Shown here: piece after piece, positions 20,565 to 31,400 of the stretch
Layout of the letters: each line of letters starts with the position of its first letter
Position numbering within the stretch: position 1 is the first letter of the stretch
Source of the DNA: DASVNK01 sp036383895
GTDB taxonomy: Bacteria > Verrucomicrobiota > Verrucomicrobiia > Limisphaerales > SXQI01
DNA: 64,000 nucleotides
NCBI GenBank assembly: GCA_036383895.1
Contig: DASVNK010000083.1
Location: forward strand, 1-64,000
Direction of reading: 5' to 3'
Program-made: the position numbers and the translations under genes
Notes under the pieces: generated by a model
The model's database searches: none
Told to the model about the DNA's origin: nothing
What the model saw: only the letters and a program-made list of their open reading frames with translations

Positions 20565-21687
20565 ACTGGGGAACTGTGCTCTTTTGGCGGCAGCGGGGTT
20601 GCTGTTGACCGGCTGTTACATGGCGAAACGTGGCGAACGCTTTGATGCGCGCGCCAATTCCCGGAACGTAACAGTCCTGACGAATCTATCCACGGTTGAA
20701 TCGACGAATACGATTCAACAGGATTGGCTGCGTCCGCCGACCAACTTTTTTACGCTCGGGCCTGGAGACAAGCTCGAGGTGGAGATTCTCGGCGACCCAT
20801 CGAGCCGCGCGCTCACCACGGTCGGACCGGATGGCCGCCTTTATTATTATCTATTGCCGGGCGTTGATGTCTGGGGACTCACGTTGGATCAAGCCAAAGA
20901 GCGAATCGAATTGGGGCTGCGCGAATTTCTGACAGAACCGCGCGTCGCGCTTCAGTTGCGATCCATCGACAGCACGCGGGTATGGATTCTCGGTCGCGTG
21001 GCGAACGCTGGTATTTATCCGATGGCCGCGCCGATGACTTTGCTCGAAGCAATTTCGCTCGCGGGCGGAACCATGACTTCCACCGAATCGGGCACCAGCG
21101 AAGACCTGGCTGATTTGCCGAATAGTTTCGTCGTGCGCAACGGGGAACGGCTGCCGGTGAGCATCGACAAGCTGCTGCGCGAAGGGGATATGCGGCATAA
21201 CATTTACCTGCACCCGGACGATTTCGTTTTCCTGCCGTCCTCCGTCACGCGCGATATTTATGTGCTCGGCGCGGTGCGCAACCCGAAAGCAGTGCCGCGC
21301 CAGCACAATACGCTGATCGGTGCCATTGCCGAGGCGGGCGGACCGGCCAAGAATTCGCACCTGACGCAAGTCGCGATTGTGCGCGGTTCGCTGGATAACC
21401 CGAAAATCGCAATCATTGATTACACCGATATTGTCTCGGGCAAAGCTTCCAACGTGCTGCTCGAGCCGCGCGATATCGTGTATGTGCCTTACAGCCCGTA
21501 TCGCTTCATTAACAAATATCTCGACTTGATTCTGCTCACCTTTGTGCGCGCGGTCGCGATCAACGAAGGTGCGCGTGCTGCCGAACCAACGGCTGCTCCA
21601 GCGGGCGTGACCATCGGCGTCAGTGGTTCGCCAGGGACGGTGATCGGAGTGCCCACGGGAAGCCCCACCACCACTGGGACGCCGTAA
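20557..21687 (+). CDS. Wza-type polysaccharide export outer-membrane lipoprotein
   Basis: This is an OPX-family lipoprotein expected to form or line the outer-membrane channel for an extracellular polysaccharide. The 376 residues start with a lipoprotein signal (MSKLGNCALLAAAGLLLTGC, lipobox LTGC, Cys20). A poly-export domain follows (LGPGDKLEVEILGDP, about 68-150), then two SLBB-like domains (VWILGRVANAGIYPM and DIYVLGAVRNPKAVP). A C-terminal hydrophobic stretch (YLDLILLTFVRAVAI, about 326-340) may be the membrane-spanning helix, and the tail is Gly/Pro/Thr-rich. The start at 20557 overlaps the stop of the upstream fusion gene (AATGAGTAA), which implies translational coupling. A longer frame from 20503 would bury the lipobox and is rejected. 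The operon thus carries two OPX domains. Confidence 0.92.
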   Translation: MSKLGNCALLAAAGLLLTGCYMAKRGERFDARANSRNVTVLTNLSTVESTNTIQQDWLRPPTNFFTLGPGDKLEVEILGDPSSRALTTVGPDGRLYYYLLPGVDVWGLTLDQAKERIELGLREFLTEPRVALQLRSIDSTRVWILGRVANAGIYPMAAPMTLLEAISLAGGTMTSTESGTSEDLADLPNSFVVRNGERLPVSIDKLLREGDMRHNIYLHPDDFVFLPSSVTRDIYVLGAVRNPKAVPRQHNTLIGAIAEAGGPAKNSHLTQVAIVRGSLDNPKIAIIDYTDIVSGKASNVLLEPRDIVYVPYSPYRFINKYLDLILLTFVRAVAINEGARAAEPTAAPAGVTIGVSGSPGTVIGVPTGSPTTTGTP

Positions 21688-22554
21688 CAAAAGCAGAGCC
21701 ACGTTGCCGCTCCTGTCCCCAAAAAGAGGATTGAGAAAGGAGAGCGTGGGCGGAGTTGCGCGTTGCAGGTGCTTACGACGGAAATGTTGACTGTGGGCCG
21801 TGGGGGCGACTGTGTTTTTTTGTAGACTAACACGGGATTGCCGAGGATGCCGGACGGCAAAAGTTTCGCGATAATTAGCGTTAAAAGAATGAACTGATAA
21901 ACGTTTGAGCGCTTCGCGCACACGCGATAAATCAGGTACTTCCGAAGCGAAAGTCAACATTTTGGCAAAGATCGGGCGGTGCCCAGCGCCGCGGGAGTAA
22001 GTGAAAAATTCCACGGGACGTCGGAAAGACGAGGGGCGGATGCGTCCCTCCTTTGAAAAACTCGGCTTCAGAATTGGCGACTTCATTGACGTTTTCTTTC
22101 CAGCCTGAAGAGAATAGCGGATGTACACACAACGGGTGTGCAGAACTTTGGCGGGGATGAAGGGAAATCCGTTTGGCGGATCTCTTTTCAGCCACGTGCC
22201 ATTACTCTCAGGCGGGGTTTAGTTTGGCAGAATGCGGGTGGGAGGGGAAGGAAAAAGGAGGTCGTATTGGGCTCTATTGAGTGCGAATTTGGACCGTGAA
22301 AAGGCGTTTCTGGTGTTCACTTTAACGGTATCTTTTTGCGAGTTAGCGGCGCGCTAAACGCGGAGGCGCGAGGGCGCAGAGAAGCGGATCGGGAAAAGAC
22401 AAAGCGATGAATTGTCGCCAGCCCATCAGAACTGAGATGGGTTTTGCCGGCTTGCGATACCCCGGTGGAGAGCGCAGAGAAGGAAAAAAAGCCGACCTAC
22501 CTTATTGCGCGATTAACGTGTAGTGGTAATCTCGTTTCTTCAATTGGTACTCTC
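21688..22554. other. Long intergenic region
   Basis: 867 bp between the export lipoprotein and the propeller protein. No frame in it looks like a known protein, and the minus-strand frames are AT/GC-biased noise. One short inverted repeat is seen (GGGACG 22015-22020 with CGTCCC 22043-22048), inside a GAGGGACG-type sequence of the kind also seen at 56.4 kb. Purine-rich tracts lie at 22230-22270. It probably contains the promoter of the downstream 5.4-kb gene. Confidence 0.5.
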
Positions 22555-25500
22555 ATGCAAAACATTCTTTACATTATTATTGCGGCCTTGTTGGCAATGG
22601 GCAGTCGCATTTTTGCGCAGGAGAGTAGAAACCCCGTCAATATAGCATGGGAATTCCAGACAGACGCAGCTGTCTCCGCTGCTCCGAGTATCGACCCAGA
22701 TGGCACTGTTTACGTCGGGACCGAGGGGGGGCGGATCTATTCTATCGGAGAAGCAGGGCAAGAACGATGGCAATTCCAGACGCTTGGTGCGATCCGTGTA
22801 TCTCCATTGGTTGCATTAGACGGATCGATCTATGTTGCTCCATTGGATGGCAATTTGTACGCGCTTTCATCTACAGGAGGTTTAAGGTGGCGATTTGAAA
22901 GCACGTTCGACAACACGTCCTTCTTGCCCGCAGAAGATTCGAACGGGAAGATATTTGCGGGATTCCATAACCGTTTCTTTGCCTTTTCACCGACTGGCCA
23001 AAAGCTTTGGGAACTGCCAAATCCAAGTTACGGTCTTTGGCCGGCGATCGGAATGGATGGTACCATATTTCATACCGGTGAGAACTTTGTCGCCCGTGAT
23101 AGCAATGGTGCGCCTGTTTGGAGATTTACCTTTCCACAGGGAAAGAGCTTTATACCGACCCCTCCCGCAATCGGCCCGGACGGAACCATCTACGCTATCG
23201 CAGCGGTAGGGACAGAATATACGATTCACGCACTTCGGTCAGATGGTACTGAACAATGGTCGTTCCGGTCGGATGAGGCTTTTGCGAGTTCTCCAGTTCT
23301 TGGCGCCGATGGAACAGTTTATTTTGGGACACAAAACGGCTCGGTCTATGCATTAAAGCCCAATGGCAATTTGTTGTGGAAAAAAGCTTACAGCGGAGCT
23401 GGCTCGATCTCTCCTTCAATTCTGGAAGATGGATTGTTACTCGTTGGAACCACGGCGGGGCGGCTCATACGAACCACGTCCGAGGGCGAGAATATTTGGT
23501 CCACAAACCTGATGGGTCAGCTGACACCTGCCGTTGTTTCTTCTAATGGTCTTGTTTACGTCGGCTCCAGCGCATCTAAACTCTATGCTCTAAATACAGA
23601 CGCCCATGCTCTCGAGGGACGATGGTCGACGCTTCAAGGTGACGTAAGACGAAGCGGCCGCGCTCCGTATGAAGCCGATGTTCCTGCTACACCGACGAAT
23701 GTTATTGCCAGCGCTGGCAGCTATCCTTCGAGAGTGGCGGTCACATGGAGCAGTGCTCCAAACGCTGTAACTTACGAAGTTTGGCGAAGCCCGCAGGAAG
23801 ATCCGGAAAGCCGCCAACTGCTGCAGAGCGGCATATCGGCGAAGAACTTCTACTTTGATGATACCCCGGCCACCGAACCCTCTCTCTACTGGGTGCGCGC
23901 GCGAAACGGCACCGGGCCGAGTCTGTTCGGCCTCGGGTCGCGCGGTTTTCCGGCAGAAGGAGGTCCGACCGGGTCGTGGCAGTTCGTCGCGAATGGGCCG
24001 ATATGGTACTCGTCGCCGGCATTGGGCGGCAACGGTGAGGTATACGTTCAGTCATCCGGAATCAACGTGACGTCCGGGGCTCCGTCAACGAAAGGGCGTG
24101 TTTATGCGCTTTCCAAAGAAGGAACCGTGATGTGGTCGGTGCAGACTGGACAATGGGGGAATTCATCACCAGCCGTTGGCAATGACGGGACGATCTACGT
24201 TGGGACTGGTTTCGATTCCTGGACCAGCTCAGGTATTACGGACGTGATGGGTTACTTGTATGCGTTCAACACGAATGGCTCCTTGAAGTGGAAATATCCT
24301 GCCTCCCAACAAATCATGAATTCGCCTGCGTTGGGCCCTGACGGCACTATTTATGTCGGCAGCTTGGACTATCACGTCCATGCGATTACTCCTAACGGCG
24401 AACGGAAGTGGATCTTCAATACAGGCGGAATCGTACACGATGCGCTTGCGATTTCCGCCGAAGGCACAATCTACGCGCGAGCAGGGCATACGCTCTATGC
24501 GATCGGAACAAATGGTGTCTTAAAGTGGCAGTTCAATAGCGGAGGAGCCTTCGCCGCGCCAGCGCTGAATGCTGACGGTACTGTTTACCTAGGGGTAGGT
24601 GCGGACATTGTATTTGGCGGCCCAGGAGTGCGATCGTTATTGGCCATGAACCCGGACGGAACGGTTCAGTGGTCGTTCCAGACTGACAGCGGTGTAACGA
24701 GTGGCGCAGCCCTCGGTTCAGATGGAACAATTTACTTCGGAACCGCGCTCGGGCAATTCTACGCTGTAAATCGCGATGGCGCGTTGAAATGGGTTTTCAA
24801 GGCGGGCTCGACAATATTTTCCACACCAGCAGTTCGCAGCGATGGATCGGTTTGTTTTGGCGCCCAGGATGGGCAGTTATACATCCTCAATTCTGATGGC
24901 ACGCTGCGCACCCGGCTCTTTACGGCGGCGCCGATCACTTCCTCCCCTGCCATCGATTCAAATGGCAGGATCTATTTCGGTGGCGAAGATAGGCGCATCT
25001 ATGCGATTGCCGACAACTTCCCTCTAGCCTCCTCTGCATGGCCGATGTTCGGGCAAACTCCCGCGCACCCCTTCCGTGACTTCACGGACGCGAGTCCGTC
25101 GCAGGCTAGTAATCTGGTCGCAACCGCGTCGGCCGAGAGCATCGACCTTTCCTGGGGTAGCGCTGCGGCAGTTGTAATGTACGAAGTTTGGCGCGCTGAC
25201 GTCGATGACCTCGGGCGAGCAACTCGCCTCGCACAATTTGTTTCAACGAATGCGTTTTCGGACCGAACTGCTTCGGCTGGAACTCAGTTCTATTACTGGG
25301 TCAGAGCGCGCAACTCCTATGGCGTTGGCGAGTTTAGTCAAAGTGCCGCCGCTACCCGTCCGCTTCCAGCGGTTGGGGGAATCATTTGGGCCCACCCTAC
25401 CGGTCCCGGGCGGATGATCGCGGCCTCCCCCGCACTCGCGCCGGACGGAACAATCTATGTCGGCACCGCGCAGACAAACGCTCAACCGCTTCTGGAACAT

Positions 25501-28008
25501 CATCTATATGCCTTTAAGCCGAACGGAACCGTGAAGTGGAGTGCGCCGGTCGGCGGCTCACTCTTTTCGTCTCCTGCTGTCGGAAGTGACGGTACTATCT
25601 ACGTTGGTTCTACCGATTACGGCGTCTATGCGTTCGATCCTGATGGACAGCGAAAGTGGCGCTTCCAGGGAGGGTTCGACCCGCAGCGGCCATTTGGAAG
25701 CTTTACGTCGTCACCGGCAATCGGCACCAACGGAATCGTATACATCGGCGCAACGGACAATCGTGTGTACGCCATAAATCCAGACGGCACGCTTTACTGG
25801 TCATTTGCAATAGCTTCGTCATCTACTGCCGCCCCAATCTATTCGTCGCCGGCGCTGGCGGCCGATGGAACAATCTTTGCGGCGGGCGGGCCGCACCTTT
25901 TCGCTTTAACACCGGACGGAGGCCTGCTTTGGAGCTACCGAGCTGCAAATAACTTCAATTCATCTCCCGCGCTCGGCACCGATGGAACCATCTACATCGC
26001 GAATGACGATGGAAACCTCCACGCCGTCCGACCGGACGGTACTCGGAAGTGGGTGTATCCCACTCGCGCAGCCAGCTCTGGGTCATCGCCTGTGATCGGC
26101 CCGGATGAAACTATTTACCTCGCAAGCGCCAGCAGCAATCTCTTCGCTGTCACGACGAATGGCGTGTTGAAGTGGGAGTTCCCTGCCGCTGGTGCATTGA
26201 CCACAACGCCCGCAGTCGGTGCGGATGGGAACATTTTTTTCGGCGGCAGCGATCAGAGCTTTTACGTTCTCAATTCTAGCGGTGCTTTGGAGAGGAAGAT
26301 AACGATCGGAAGCGGTGTAGTCTCATCACCGACGATCGGATCGAATCATTCGATTTACTTCGGGGCGAACGACGGGACTTTTTACATCATCCGCGGGGAA
26401 ACCGGACCAGCTGATGCTGCGTGGCCCGCGTTCCATAAGGATTCACAACATACCGGGAGAAGCCAAATACCGGTGCTTACGCCGGATGCGCCTATGGGAA
26501 TTGTGGCGAGCAAAGATTCGAGTTTTGGAGGCGTTCGAGTCCAATGGGAGAGCACGCCCTGGGCGGTCAGTTACGACATTTTGAGGAACACTGTTCCGGA
26601 ACTTTCCAGCGCATCATTGATTGCAACGAATATCTCGGCGGCGACGGTATACGATGATCAATCCGCTGGGTTTGGAACGAATTATTTTTACTGGGTTCGT
26701 GCATCTAATTCGGCTGGTCAAAGTGAATGGTCTGTACACGACGTTGGACACCAAAACACGAAACGTTGGGAGATTGTCTTAGATTCAGCCGTGCGTAGCT
26801 CTCCTGCTGTAGATCCGGAAGGTAATATCTACTTAACCACATTCAACGGCCCCACGAACTCTGGCGGGAAACTCATTTCCATAAGTAGAGACGGAACGCA
26901 AAACTGGAGCTTCAGCCCCGGCGTGCCAATTAGTTCAACCCCTTCAATCGCGAGTGATGGAACTGTTTATTTCGGTGCGGAGGACCGGAAACTGTACGCT
27001 TTCACGTCAACAGGAAACAAAAAGTGGGAGGTTTCTCTCGCCCGCTCGATCAATTCGGCGCCAGCAATTGCTCAGGATGACACTGTATACGTTACGACGG
27101 CATTGGACGGGAGACTCTATGCTATTTCCCCTGCGGGACTCAAGTTACGGGAATTTGCATGCCGGGCAACCGGCAGCTCGCCGAGCGTGGGTGCCGAAGG
27201 CGCAGTATATGTTCAGACCACGGATCGAAGCCTGATCGCGTTCGGAAGAGATGGGCGAACAAATTGGACCTATCGAACACCTTTTGGCGTGACTACTTCC
27301 GCTGCAATTTCGCGAGACGGTACGATCTACGTGGGCGAAGAACGGCGGCTCACGGCCTTGACCAATGGCGTGCTTAGATGGGATTTTCCAACTCAATCTC
27401 GACCGGTCAGCGGAACTCCTGCGATCGGTCCTAGCGAGACGATTTACTTCGGAACTTTAGACAGTAAGTTCTACGCACTTCGTCCTGACGGGACTCTGCT
27501 GTGGCAAACAAATCTCACCGGCATTTGCAGGTCTTCGCCTGCGATCACCTCCGACGGAAGATTATACGTGATCACCGACCAAGGCATCCTTCATGTGCTC
27601 GATGTTAGTGGCGCTATACTCCACCGCCTTCCAATCGCAGCCGCGCCAGATTCATCGCCGACTATTGACCCGAAGGGCGACCTTTACATTGGCTCAACTC
27701 AGAAGAAGCTCTTTGCCTTTAAAACTCCAAGTCCCCTGGCACCAAGTTCGTGGCCTATGTTCCAGAAAAATGCACGTCACACGGGCGCAGATGACTCACG
27801 ATCATTCCTGCTAAACCCGTTGTTCTTTTCTGAAAGTTTCACATTTCGGCTAAAACCTGCTTGGTCGAACAGCGTGACAATCGAACGGTCGGAAGACCTT
27901 CAGTCGTGGACCATCGTTACGAACCTTTCCCCTCTCACTGGTGAAGTTGAGGTTCGTGACGTGAACGCTTCTGGATCGAAGGTATTCTACCGCACGTCGT
28001 CGCGGTAG
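22555..28008 (+). CDS. Secreted protein of four eight-bladed PQQ-type beta-propellers joined by Fn3 domains
   Basis: The 1817 residues start with a signal peptide (ILYIIIAALLAMGSRIFA, cut near residue 23). The body consists of PQQ/YWTD-like blades of about 38-45 residues with the pattern SSPAIGxDGTIYVGTxDGxLYALxPDGTxKWxF. I count 32 blades in four groups of eight. Each group closes with a W-x-x-F-x-x-x-x-x-H-T-G-like segment (WPMFQKNARHTG in the last). Three Fn3-like domains with YEVWR and YYWVRARN motifs link the propellers (near residues 390-475, 880-960 and 1350-1430). A C-terminal module resembling those of other secreted proteins here ends in VFYRTSSR. No PQQ-dehydrogenase catalytic Asp/Glu set was recognised, so this is more likely a binding or assembly scaffold than an enzyme. 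The start at 22555 is chosen for the signal peptide; the frame is open to 22444. Confidence 0.88.
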   Translation: MQNILYIIIAALLAMGSRIFAQESRNPVNIAWEFQTDAAVSAAPSIDPDGTVYVGTEGGRIYSIGEAGQERWQFQTLGAIRVSPLVALDGSIYVAPLDGNLYALSSTGGLRWRFESTFDNTSFLPAEDSNGKIFAGFHNRFFAFSPTGQKLWELPNPSYGLWPAIGMDGTIFHTGENFVARDSNGAPVWRFTFPQGKSFIPTPPAIGPDGTIYAIAAVGTEYTIHALRSDGTEQWSFRSDEAFASSPVLGADGTVYFGTQNGSVYALKPNGNLLWKKAYSGAGSISPSILEDGLLLVGTTAGRLIRTTSEGENIWSTNLMGQLTPAVVSSNGLVYVGSSASKLYALNTDAHALEGRWSTLQGDVRRSGRAPYEADVPATPTNVIASAGSYPSRVAVTWSSAPNAVTYEVWRSPQEDPESRQLLQSGISAKNFYFDDTPATEPSLYWVRARNGTGPSLFGLGSRGFPAEGGPTGSWQFVANGPIWYSSPALGGNGEVYVQSSGINVTSGAPSTKGRVYALSKEGTVMWSVQTGQWGNSSPAVGNDGTIYVGTGFDSWTSSGITDVMGYLYAFNTNGSLKWKYPASQQIMNSPALGPDGTIYVGSLDYHVHAITPNGERKWIFNTGGIVHDALAISAEGTIYARAGHTLYAIGTNGVLKWQFNSGGAFAAPALNADGTVYLGVGADIVFGGPGVRSLLAMNPDGTVQWSFQTDSGVTSGAALGSDGTIYFGTALGQFYAVNRDGALKWVFKAGSTIFSTPAVRSDGSVCFGAQDGQLYILNSDGTLRTRLFTAAPITSSPAIDSNGRIYFGGEDRRIYAIADNFPLASSAWPMFGQTPAHPFRDFTDASPSQASNLVATASAESIDLSWGSAAAVVMYEVWRADVDDLGRATRLAQFVSTNAFSDRTASAGTQFYYWVRARNSYGVGEFSQSAAATRPLPAVGGIIWAHPTGPGRMIAASPALAPDGTIYVGTAQTNAQPLLEHHLYAFKPNGTVKWSAPVGGSLFSSPAVGSDGTIYVGSTDYGVYAFDPDGQRKWRFQGGFDPQRPFGSFTSSPAIGTNGIVYIGATDNRVYAINPDGTLYWSFAIASSSTAAPIYSSPALAADGTIFAAGGPHLFALTPDGGLLWSYRAANNFNSSPALGTDGTIYIANDDGNLHAVRPDGTRKWVYPTRAASSGSSPVIGPDETIYLASASSNLFAVTTNGVLKWEFPAAGALTTTPAVGADGNIFFGGSDQSFYVLNSSGALERKITIGSGVVSSPTIGSNHSIYFGANDGTFYIIRGETGPADAAWPAFHKDSQHTGRSQIPVLTPDAPMGIVASKDSSFGGVRVQWESTPWAVSYDILRNTVPELSSASLIATNISAATVYDDQSAGFGTNYFYWVRASNSAGQSEWSVHDVGHQNTKRWEIVLDSAVRSSPAVDPEGNIYLTTFNGPTNSGGKLISISRDGTQNWSFSPGVPISSTPSIASDGTVYFGAEDRKLYAFTSTGNKKWEVSLARSINSAPAIAQDDTVYVTTALDGRLYAISPAGLKLREFACRATGSSPSVGAEGAVYVQTTDRSLIAFGRDGRTNWTYRTPFGVTTSAAISRDGTIYVGEERRLTALTNGVLRWDFPTQSRPVSGTPAIGPSETIYFGTLDSKFYALRPDGTLLWQTNLTGICRSSPAITSDGRLYVITDQGILHVLDVSGAILHRLPIAAAPDSSPTIDPKGDLYIGSTQKKLFAFKTPSPLAPSSWPMFQKNARHTGADDSRSFLLNPLFFSESFTFRLKPAWSNSVTIERSEDLQSWTIVTNLSPLTGEVEVRDVNASGSKVFYRTSSR

Positions 28009-28404
28009 CGCATCAAGAACACCCGAAATTCCGTTGTCAGTCCAGCTTAGAAGTTGTCAGCGCGATTAGCCGTAAACATGAACTCCACCTCTCAATGAGA
28101 GTGGAAACGTGCCTTGTGAACATTGTTCCGCATACTGTTCCAACCATTCCGGTTCAAGCATCCCGCTGCAGGCTTGTTTAACGTGGAAAGGCGCAATCTT
28201 TCCGGACGCGAAGAAACTTATTCGGCCTTTGGTCCTCTGAGAAAGGCTGGTGAGGGACGGTGGGTTGAGGTGCGGAGTTTAAACGGAAGTGATGGGTGAT
28301 GAGTGCTGAGTGCCGTTTTTGTCGCGAAGCGATATGGCGCAATTGGTTAAGCGGGGGTTGACGAACGCACTTTGGTCTATAGCTTGCTGCGCCTTTCCCG
28401 GTTT
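28009..28404. other. Intergenic region between the two giant secreted-protein genes
   Basis: 396 bp with no supportable gene. It contains a degenerate short-repeat tract (GTGATGGGTGATGAGTGCTG, about 28288-28307). A stretch near 28334-28350 resembles a tRNA D-arm, but no T-arm or acceptor pairing was found. It likely includes the promoter of the downstream gene. Confidence 0.45.
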
Positions 28405-31400
28405 ATGCGGACTGAATCATTCCTGCCTTGCCCTAAAGGTGTCTTCCGAGTTGGAGGTCACGGATTTGTTACGGCGTTTTTGCTGTTGTTTATAGCGTTG
28501 CTGGCGCCAGTGGCGGTGCGGGGGCAATCGACGTTTATTATTGAGGCGGAGGACTTTAACCATGGGGGTGGGCAGCATGTGGCTGCGGCGAGCACGATGC
28601 CGTATTTGGGTGGCGCTTATAATAATTTGGGGGCGGTGGTGAACGTCGATTACTTCGAGCCGGCGGATGATGGATCGAGCCCGGAATATCGCATGGGTGA
28701 GAATCCGAACGTTCCCATGACGCAGAATCCGGACATGAATCGGGGGACGTGGTCGGTGACGACGAATTATCGGATTGGGTGGATTGCGGCGGGCGATTGG
28801 TACAATTACACGCGAACGTTTCCGGCGGGGCAGTATAAAGTTTCGGCGGCGTTGTCACATGAGAGTACCGCGGAGGGGATGTTGGCGGGCGCGTTGCAAC
28901 GGGTGACTGCGGGCGCTACGACGACTTCGCAGACGGTGCAGCAGCTTGGGGTGTTCAGTGCGGCGGGATCCGGTGGTTGGGGCGCTAACAATCTGGTGCC
29001 GCTGGTGGACGGTCTGGGGAACCAGGTGGTGTTGAACCTGAGCGGACTCACGACGTTGAGGTTTACGGCGCAGAGTGGTGACTACGATTATTTGCGGTTT
29101 GATCCGTTGTTGCCGCCATCAATCGCGCAGCATCCGCAGAATCGAAGCGTGGTGGAGGGGCAGGAGGCGTCGTTCACGGTGGTGAACTCGAATTCGGATC
29201 CGGTGACGTATCAATGGCAGAGCAACCTGGTGAATATCGCGGGTGCAAATTCGGCGACCTACACGATTTCGGCGGTGCCGCTGGGCGCGAACAATTCGCG
29301 GTATCGTTGTCTGTTGAGCAACTCGCTGGGAACAGCGACCAGCAGTGAAGCGACGCTGACGGTGACGGCGGATACGCAGAGGCCGACTATTGCGCGGGTA
29401 TTGAATCTTGGCGCGAATACGATTCAGGTGACTTTTTCCGAAGCGGTTTCAACGGCGACGGCGACAACGACGGGGAATTATGGGGTGAGTGGTGGAATTG
29501 GTGTGACGGGTGCGGTGATGGGCGGCGATACGCGGACGGTGTTGCTAACGGTGAGCACGCTGACGTTTGGGAGTGCTTACACGGTGACCGTGAATAATGT
29601 GCGCGACACTTCGGTGGCGCAGAATGTGATTTTGACGAACTCGCAAATGACGTTTACGGCGTTGGCGTATGCGCCGACGACGATTGGCGGAGGGACGGGC
29701 GATGTGGTGGCGGCGGGCGGCGGATTTAATGTGACGAGTGGCGGCGGACAAATTGGCGGGAACGCGGATCAGTTTCAGTTCGCGTATGAACGGCGGACGA
29801 ACAATTTCGATGTGCGAGTGCGCGTGGCGCGGTTGGGGATCACAGATGCGTTCGTGCAAGCCGGGTTGATGGCGCGGGAGGATTTGAATACAGGCAGTCG
29901 CTTTGCGGGGATTTTTGGATCGTCGGCGCAGTTGGGTGCGTTCTTTGAATCGCGGGGGACGGCGAGCGGGAATTCCGCGACGGTAGCGCCGAACGGCGGG
30001 TATCCGGTGAACTATCCGTACATGTGGCTGCGACTGCAGCGGAGCGGAAATTTGTTCACGGGGTTTGCGAGCTTCGATGGCGAGGCGTGGACGCAGTTGG
30101 GGAGTTCGACGATTGCGATGCCTTCGGTGGTTTATTTTGGCATGGTGGTGGGGAACGGGCATTCGGGCGCGGCTTCGACGACGGCGGAGTTTCGGGATTT
30201 AGGTCCGGCGATTGGCGGAACAGTTGTTGCGTTGAATAATCCGCGGGAACGATTGGGTCCGAGCAGTCGGCGGACGGGGCTGTCGATTTCGGAAATAATG
30301 TTTCATCCGAAAGAGCGGGTGGACACGAACGATGTGGAGTTCGTGGAGATTTACAACGGCAGTTCCATTTTTGAAGATCTGAGCGGATTCAAGTTGGTGG
30401 GTGGAATTGAGTATACGTTTCCGAATGGGACGATTCTGCCGGCGGGTGCGTTTCTGGTGGTGGCTAAGTCGCCTGGATCGATGCAGAACGTTTATGGATT
30501 GTCAGGCGTGCTTGGGCCGTGGAGCGGGTCGCTGAATAATGCGGGCGATGTGGTGGAGCTGCGGGATGAGTTGGGACGGATTTTGGTGACGGCGGAGTAT
30601 TCGGATGGGGCGAGCTGGCCGGCGGCGGCGGATGGGGCGGGGCATAGTTTGGTGCTGGCGCGGCCGAGTTATGGGGCAGGGGATGTGCGCGCGTGGGCGG
30701 CGAGCACTTATGTGGGCGGTTCGCCGGGTGATGTTGATGCGGTTTCGCCGGTGCCGGAACAGAATGTAGTGATTAATGAGTTTCTCGCGCATACGGACGA
30801 TCCGCAGCCGGACTACATCGAGCTTTATAATCACAGCAACGTGGCGGTGGATATTTCGGGGTGCTGGCTGAGTGATAGTCGCGACCTGGCGATTTTCCAG
30901 ATTCCTTCGCCGACGATTATTCCGGCGCGTGGGTTTGTGGCGTTCGATCAGAATGCGCTTGGGTTTTCGCTGAATGCTGCGGGAGAAACGATTTACTTCC
31001 TGAACACGAATCGCACCCGCGTGCTGGATGCGTTGAAATTTGGTGGGCAGGAAAATGGCGTATCGAGCGGGCGCTGGCCGGACGGAGCAGCGTCGATTCG
31101 GCGGTTGAGCACGGTGACGCAGGGCGCGGCGAATAGCAAATGGCGCGCGAATGAAGTGGTCGTGAATGAAATCATGTACTCTCCGATTTCGGGCGACGAT
31201 GATGACGAATTTGTCGAGCTTCACAATACGACCGGGCAGGCGATTAGCCTGGCGGGGTGGAAGTTTACGGATGGGCCGGACTTTACGTTTCCGGCGGGCG
31301 CGAGCATTCCGGCGAATGGTTATGTGGTGGTGGCGAAGAACGCGGCGCGATTGAGGGCGAACTATCCGCAGTTGAACACGGCGAATACGTTCGGGGATTA

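Noticed and set aside
20851..22128. 425-codon minus-strand frame over the OPX lipoprotein and the following intergenic region
   Set aside because: It is mostly antisense to a clear OPX gene, and the part outside it has no protein-like features or ribosome binding site.
22444..22554. N-terminal extension of the propeller protein from 22444
   Set aside because: The added 37 residues are charged and featureless and would bury the signal peptide that starts at 22555.
28334..28400. tRNA-like stretch (TGGCGCAATTGGTTAAGCG)
   Set aside because: It only resembles a D-arm: no acceptor stem, no anticodon arm and no T-loop (GGTTCAA) at the right spacing were found.
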